Positions 57,666 through 64,000 of a stretch of 64,000 nucleotides of DNA are shown here, piece after piece. The notes beneath the pieces were generated by a model. It was given only the letters and a program-made list of their open reading frames with translations. It had not been told where the DNA came from and did not search any database. A program made the translations under genes and the position numbers. Each line of letters begins with the position of its first letter. Position 1 is the stretch's first letter. Source of the stretch: Isoperla grammatica (taxonomy: Eukaryota; Arthropoda; Insecta; Plecoptera; Perlodidae); assembly GCA_945910005.1 (NCBI GenBank), contig OX246747.1, forward strand, positions 40,771,353 through 40,835,352, given 5' to 3'.

Positions 57666-58750
57666 TTGCACACGCAAAACAAAAAATACTTTAAGTAACA
57701 AAAGGTATTTAAAACATGTTACATTAAAGAGAAACTCCACACAACCATCTTTCGCAAAACACTTAACACATAAATGATACGGAACACGTTGAAGTTCGTT
57801 TTTGTTGTTGGTCAAATATATACTTTAAAGTAACAAAAGGTATTTTAAACATGTTACATTAAAGAGAAATCCCCACACTTCCATCTTTCGCAAAACACTG
57901 AAAACATAAATGATACGAAACACTTTGAAGTTCGTTTTTGTTGTTGGTCAAATATATACTTTAAAGTAACAAAAGGTATTTAAAACATGTTACATAAAAG
58001 AGAAATCCCCACAGTTCCATCTTTCGCAAAACACTTAAAACATAAATGATACGGAACACTTTAAAGTTCGTTTTTGTTGTTGGTTAAATATATACTTTAA
58101 AGTAACAAAAGGTATTTAAAACATGTTACATTAAAGAGAAATCCCCACACTTCCATCTTTCGCAAAACACTTAACACATAAACGATACGGAACACTTTGA
58201 AGTTCGTTTTTGTTGTTGGTCAAATATAAACTTTAAAGTAACAAAAGGTATTTAAAACATGTTACATTAAAGAGAAATCCCGACACTTTCATCTTTCGCA
58301 AAAAACTGAAAACATACATGATACGGAACACTTTGAAGTTCGTTTTTGTTGTTGGTCGAATATAACCTTTAAAGTAACAAAAGGTATTTAAAACATGTTA
58401 CATAAAAAAAGAAATCCCCACACTTCCATCTTTCGCAAAACACTGAAAACATACATGATACGGAACACTTTGAAGTTCGTTTTTGCTGTCGGTCAAATAT
58501 ACTTTAAAGTAACAAAAGGTATTTAAAACATGTTACATTAAAGAGAAAGCCCCACACTTCCATCTTTCGCAAAACACTTAACACATAAATGATACGGAAC
58601 ATATTTGAAGTTCGTTTTTGTTCTTGGTCAAATATATACTTTAAAGAAACAAACGTATTCAAAACATAGTACATTAAAAAAAACACCACACATCTATTCT
58701 TTCGCAAAACACGTAAAACACAAATGATACAGAACACTTTGAAGTTCGTT
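57666..58750 (+). repeat. About 137-bp satellite, second block
   Basis: Same family as 41081-45000 (GGTATTTAAAACATGTTACA, ATGATACGGAACACTTTGAA) with its own variants (TTCGTTTTTGTTGTTGGTCA, CATCTTTCGCAAAACACT). It follows the right flank module just as the main block follows the left one. Confidence 0.93.
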
Positions 58751-58879
58751 ATTCCAGTGGGTTATCACACTTTGAAAATTTTTTCCAGTAAAATATGAAT
58801 GATATCGGTCACTTTAACCATCATCAATCCTGTGGGTTATCACACAATTGCTTAAGACTCTCGTAAAATAACAAATAAT
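58751..58879. other. Junction with a twofold GTGGGTTATCACAC motif
   Basis: GTGGGTTATCACAC occurs near 58758 and 58833. No gene. Confidence 0.45.
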
Positions 58880-58940
58880 TATATCTACAATGGTAGTGCA
58901 CCTAGAAAATGTTGCGCCACAACTAAGACTATACTCTACT
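58880..58940 (+). repeat. Partial 111-bp satellite unit left of the 2.17-kb dimer
   Basis: CACCTAGAAAATGTTGCGCC and ACTAAGACTATACTCTACT match the second half of the 111-bp unit found at 63290-64000. Confidence 0.85.
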
Positions 58941-61115
58941 ACAAGACCGCTCCGCTGCCTTGAGCCGCTGCTGGCTGTCACGTTTGGGCAGGTCACTTCT
59001 TGGAAAACTCAACTTTTTTGGAAATTGTCACTTTTTTTTTTTTTTTTTTTTTTGGTGTCACTTTTTGGAAAACTTTTCAGTTGGAAAAAAGAAAAAAAAA
59101 ATTTGAAAAAAAAAGTCGAAAAAAAATGTCGAAAAATTTTAAAGTGATGGAAAAATTTTCGAGCTTTTCTATGTACATTTCACGTCAAAGTGTCGTAGAT
59201 ACTTATGTAAAGAAAGAAACTTAAAAGTTGTGTGATTCTGAAAAATGAAAAAAAAAAATTCATGTTGAAAAATTTCTAAGTGTTTGAAAAATTTTCAAGT
59301 AGCCCACTTTTTGGAAAACTTGAAAAAAGTTGAAAAAATGAAAAAATTAAAATTTTGGGAAAAAATTATTTTCATGTTGAAATTTTTAAGTGATGGAAAA
59401 ATTTTCGAGTTTTTCTATGTACATGTCACGGTAATTGGTCGTAGATACTTATGTAAAGAAGAAACTTGAAAATTGTGTGATTCTAAAAAAAGAAAAAAAA
59501 AATTCATGTTTCAAAATTTCTAAGTGTTTGAAAAATTTTCAAGTACCCCATTTTTTGGAAAACTTGAAAAAACTTGAAAAAATGAAAAAATTAAAATTTT
59601 GGTAAAAAATTATTTTCATGTTGAAATATTTTATAGTGTTAGAAAATTTTTCGAGTTCTACAATCCGCACGTTCAAAAGCTTCCCGGTACGTCCCGGTAA
59701 GTGTGTCGTCAATAAAATGCACATGTACAGAAAGGTAAAGAAACGCACTTTTCGATGATACCAAAATGGGCTGTTCGATTTCATAACGGGACATACCAGG
59801 GCCGTTCAAAGCTGAAATTTAAGTAATCAAAATTACACATCTAACCAATGACGCTAAAACATAACAAAACCGGTACGTTACAGGTACGTCCGGGTACCTT
59901 AAATATGTCAACCACACCTTCGGATACCCACGAAACGGAAAATCAAAAATTACAAAAAATTCTAACATGGTTTTTTACGACATTGAAAACCCCCCATAGA
60001 CAAATTCTTGCAAAAACACGGGCGGATGAAATCCGTTAAAGCACCGTAACTCGGACGCCCGTAAAGTCTAATTTTTGAAAGTAACGTTTATAAATAGACA
60101 AATGTCCAATTATTAATACTAATGACAACAATGTATAAGATGGCATGTTAAACACACTTTTAATATACAAAAACAAACATTTTGTATGCGTGTTTTTAGA
60201 TCGCCGTGAAAAGTGCTTTGCGCGAACGTCTGTCATTCGGTAAGGGGGTGACTTTTTGAAAATGTTTTTTCATGCCCCTGTACGGGCAAGCTTTGAGCAT
60301 CGGCCTAAAGAAAAAAAACCCATTTTGAAAGTACCAACTTGACGCAAAAAAATAAAAGCTGAAACCGTGTCGTGAAAATGGAAAAGTGCCTATAACTAAG
60401 GAACAGGGACGAAATTCAAAAAAGTGACCCCTGATCCTGGTCGTTTCTCAAAGTCCTTTAAGATGAAAAAGTCAATTCTATTCGGGAACAAAAAATACGG
60501 AACATAATTGGTACACAACGATTTTATCGGCCGACGGTACCAAATGTTCACAAATTGATTGGCGAAAGTTCCGAGGCGAATCCAAAATATTTCAAAACAC
60601 AATTACCCAAAGGGTAAGCGCCGGTAACAAACTAAACCAGAATGTTATATCTCGTTCGGTTCGACGAGCAGAGCCGTTTGAATGTGACACATTTAAATGG
60701 TACCAAATCCGTCAAATCGAGACGTCGAACATTGTTCGTGTTTGGGTGCCCGTAACTTTTGAACGGGACACTTTATACGAAAACCTTTCATGACAAAAAG
60801 ATGCTCCATTCAATTTTAATCATTCTTAAAAAGTGAAATTAATCCTCAAAAAATAATTACTATTTTTTACAATTTTTACCGCACTTGGACAGCGCCAAAT
60901 ACGCACACTTTGCGACATTAAACTCGTCGGGGTTGGAAAAGGGGTGGACCTAGAAACATGAAAAAAATACCCACGTGTTCGGGAAGAGATGATGGTGAAG
61001 ACTGTAGCGACAGATGTGGGAAAATGTTCCCGTGCGTGGGCGTGCCGAGGGTTTTGGGGGTAGCGGAATGGCCGCGCGAGCTCGAGCGCGGGGACTACCA
61101 CCTTATGGAATATAG
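58941..61115 (+). repeat. 2.17-kb unit, copy 1
   Basis: Runs from ACAAGACCGCTCCGCTGCC to CCACCTTATGGAATATAG (2175 bases). The first 0.7 kb is A/T-homopolymer-rich, with a diverged internal repeat of about 250 bases (ATGGAAAAATTTTCGAG near 59147 and 59393). The rest is mixed sequence with motifs such as CCCGTAACTTTTGAACGGG and GGTACGTCCGGGTACC. Short open frames recur in both copies but no homologue is recognised. Confidence 0.9.
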
Positions 61116-63287
61116 ACAAGACCGCTCCGCTGCCTTGAGCCGCTGCTGGCTGTCACGTTTGGGCAGGTCACTTCTTGGAAAACTCGACTTTTTTGGAAAT
61201 TGTCACTTTTTTTTTTTTTTTTTTTTGGTGTCACTTTTTGGAAAACTTTTCAGTTGGAAAAAAGAAAAAAAAATTTGAAAAAAAAAGTCGAAAAAAATGT
61301 CGAAAATTTTTAAAGTGATGGAAAAATTTTCGAGCTTTTCTATGTACATTTCACGTCAAAGTGTAGTAGATACTTATGTAAAGAAAGAAACTTAAAAGTT
61401 GTGTGATTGTGAAAAATGAAAAAAAAAATTCATGTTGAAAAATTTCTAAGTGTTTGAAAAATTTTCAAGTAGCCCACTTTTTGGAAAACTTGAAAAAAGT
61501 TGAAAAAATGAAAAAATTAAAATTTTGGTAAAAAATTATTTTCATGTTGAAATTTTTAAGTGATGGAAAAATTTTCGAGTTTTTCTATGTACATGTCACG
61601 GTAATTGGTCGTAGATACTTATGTAAAGAAGAAACTTGAAAATTGTGTGATTCTAAAAAAAGAAAAAAAAAATTCATGTTTCAAAATTTCTAAGTGTTTG
61701 AAAAATTTTCAAGTACCCCATTTTTTGGAAAACTTGAAAAAACTTGAAAAAATGAAAAAATTAAAATTTTGGTAAAAAATTATTTTCATGTTGAAATATT
61801 GTAAAGTGTTACAAAATTTTTGGAGTTCTACAATCCGCACGTTCAAAAGCTTCCCGGTACGGCCCGGTAAGTGTGTGGTCAATGATACGCACATGTTTAA
61901 AAAGGTATTGAAACGCACTTTGCGATGATACCAAAATGGGCTGTTCGATTTCATAACGGGACATACCAGGGCCGTTCAAAGCTGAAATTTAAGTAATCAA
62001 AATTACACATCTAACCAATGACGCTAAAAAATAACAAAACCGGTACGTTACAGGTACGTCCGGGTACCTTAAATATGTCAACCACACCTTCGGATACCCA
62101 CGAAACGGAAAATCAAAAATTACAAAAAATTCTAACATGGTTTTTTACGACATTGAAAACCCCCCATAGACAAATTCTTGCAAAAACACGGGCGGATGAA
62201 ATCCGTTAAAGCACCGTAACTCGGACGCCCGTAAAGTCTTATTTTTGAAAGTAACGTTTATAAATAGACAAATGTCCAATTATTAACACTAAATACAACA
62301 ATGTATTTGATGGCATTTTAAACACACTTTTAATATACAAAAACAAAACATTTTGTATGCGTGTTTTTAGATCGCCGTGAAAAGTGCGTTGCGCGAACGT
62401 CTGTCATTCGGTAAGGGAGTGACTTTTCGAAAATGTTTCTTCATGCCCCTGTACGGGCAAGCTTTGAGCATCGGCCTAAAGAAAAAAAACCCATTTTGAA
62501 AGTACCAACTTGCCGCAAAAAAATCACGACCGAAGCCGTGTCGTAAAAATGGAAAAGTGCCCATAACTAAGCATCCGGGACGAAATTCAAAAATCGCTTC
62601 GTTAATAATCAAGTTTAGTGGTTACTTTTCAAAATGAAACAGTCGAGAAAGTTTTTGATTCAAAAATGTGGAAAAAAAGCAACCCCCGCGCTTTTTAAAA
62701 ACACACATTTCCAAATGTACACAATTTGATTGGCGAAAGTTCCGGGACGATTCGAAAATGTTTCAAAACCCAATTACCCAAAGGGTAAGCGCCGGTAACA
62801 AAACAAACCAGAATGTTATATCTCGTTTGGTTCGACGGGCAGAGCCGTTTGAATGTGACACATTAAAACGGTACCAAATCCGTCAAATCGAGACGTCGAA
62901 CATTGTTCGTGTTTGGGTGCCCGTAACTTTTGAACGGGACACTTTTTACGAAAACCTTTCATGACAAAAAGATGCTCCATTCAATTGAATTTCGATCTAA
63001 AGCGTCGACAAAAACCCAAAAAAAACATTACTATTTTTTACATTTTTTTCCGCACTTGGACAGCGCGAAATACGCACACTTTGCGACATTAAACACGTCG
63101 GGAGGACGTGAAGACGAACTCGGACGTGCTCGAAAAAAATACCCACTTGTAGCCAAAGGCCAGGCGGTGAAAACTGTAGCGACAGATGTGGGAAAATGTT
63201 CCTGTGCGTGGGCGTGCCGAGGGTTTTGGGGGTCACGGAAAGGCCGCGCGAGCTCGAGAGCGGGGACTACCACCTTATGGAATATAG
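61116..63287 (+). repeat. 2.17-kb unit, copy 2
   Basis: Head-to-tail copy of 58941-61115 (2172 bases). It is almost identical in the A/T-rich part and through about 62.5 kb, and more diverged near 62.58-62.72 kb and 62.99-63.2 kb. A 63-residue frame at 62018-62209 matches that at 59848-60039 except for one residue. Confidence 0.9.
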
Positions 63288-64000
63288 AATACTAAGCATG
63301 GATCTTGACTGGATACCACGATCAGCAAGTAGCTAACACATAACTATAATGGCAGTCCACCTAGACTATGTTGCGCCATAACTTAGACTATACTCTACTA
63401 TACTGAGCATGGATCTTGACCGGATACCACGAACAGCAAGTAGCTAACATAACCATAATGGCAGTCCACCTAGACTATGTTGCGCCATAACTAAGACTAT
63501 ACTCTACTATACTGGGCATGGATCTTGACCGGATACCACACAACAGCAAGTAGCTAGCACATAACTATAATGGCAGTCCACCTAGACTATGTTGCGCCAT
63601 AACTTAGACTATACTCTACTATACTGGGCATGGATCTTGACCGGATACCACGATCAGCAAGTAGCTAACATATAACTATAATGGCAGTCCACCTAGACTA
63701 TGTTGCGCCATAACTTAGACTATACTCTACTATACTGGGCATGGATCTTGACCGGATACCACGATCAGCAAGTAGCTAACACATAACTATAATGGCAGTC
63801 CACCTAGACTATGTTGCGCCATAACTTAGACTATACTCTACTATACTGGGCATGGATCTTGACCGGATACCACGAACAGCAAGTAGCTAACACATAACTA
63901 TAATGGCAGTCCACCTAGACTATGTTGCGCCATAACTTAGACTATACTCTACTATACTGGGCATGGATCTTGACCGGATACCACGATCAGCAAGTAGCTA
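63288..64000. repeat. 111-bp satellite, at least six units, runs off the window
   Basis: The unit contains GGGCATGGATCTTGACCGGA, TACCACGATCAGCAAGTAGC, AATGGCAGTCCACCTAGACT, ATGTTGCGCCATAACTTAGA and CTATACTCTACTATACT. Copies are very similar, suggesting recent amplification. Confidence 0.96.

Overview
This window is animal nuclear DNA, most likely from a marine invertebrate. Both recognisable genes are metazoan-type, spliced with GT-AG introns of a few hundred bases, and sit among tRNA-derived SINEs, hAT and other inverted-repeat MITEs, a truncated LINE and several large satellite arrays. I cannot name the species or phylum. No bacterial operon, CRISPR array, rRNA or convincing functional tRNA is visible.

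Genes. Only about 25.3-39.5 kb holds convincing coding sequence, as a head-to-head pair. On the minus strand, 32873 down to 25303, five phase-compatible exons encode a POLR1G-like (CD3EAP/PAF49/RPA34-type) RNA polymerase I subunit. It has a long Ser/Asp-rich N-terminal exon and a very Lys-rich C-terminal exon. On the plus strand, 33487 to 39469, nine phase-compatible exons encode EIF2B3, the gamma subunit of the eIF2B guanine nucleotide exchange factor; the deduced 454 residues are close to the vertebrate length. The two starts are 613 bp apart, so they probably share a bidirectional promoter. One gene serves rRNA synthesis and the other translation initiation, so shared control is plausible but unproven.

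Layout. 1-3.4 kb: non-coding with a MITE and SINEs. 3.58-10.93 kb: a 61-bp satellite with 59- and 72-bp variants and higher-order structure. 11-20 kb: non-coding with minisatellites (48, about 32, 79/82 and 191 bp), GA/CT microsatellites and SINEs. 20.2-22.9 kb: a long inverted repeat enclosing a 9/42-bp minisatellite and a promoter-like cluster (inverted CCAAT, E-box, CRE, TATA). 25.3-39.5 kb: the gene pair; POLR1G intron 3 holds two hAT-type elements plus a MITE nested in one of them, each with an exact 8-bp target duplication, and a SINE split by a further MITE. 40.4-58.8 kb: a composite repeat in which a flank module and a ~137-bp satellite occur on both sides of an 11.8-kb 81/82-bp satellite, repeating at about 16.45 kb. 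58.9-63.3 kb: a tandem dimer of a 2.17-kb unknown unit inserted into a 111-bp satellite, which continues off the right end.

Most long open frames in the window are by-products of tandem repeats whose unit is a multiple of three, not genes. The best candidates for something undescribed are the 16.45-kb composite satellite, the 2.17-kb dimer, and the POLR1G N-terminal extension.
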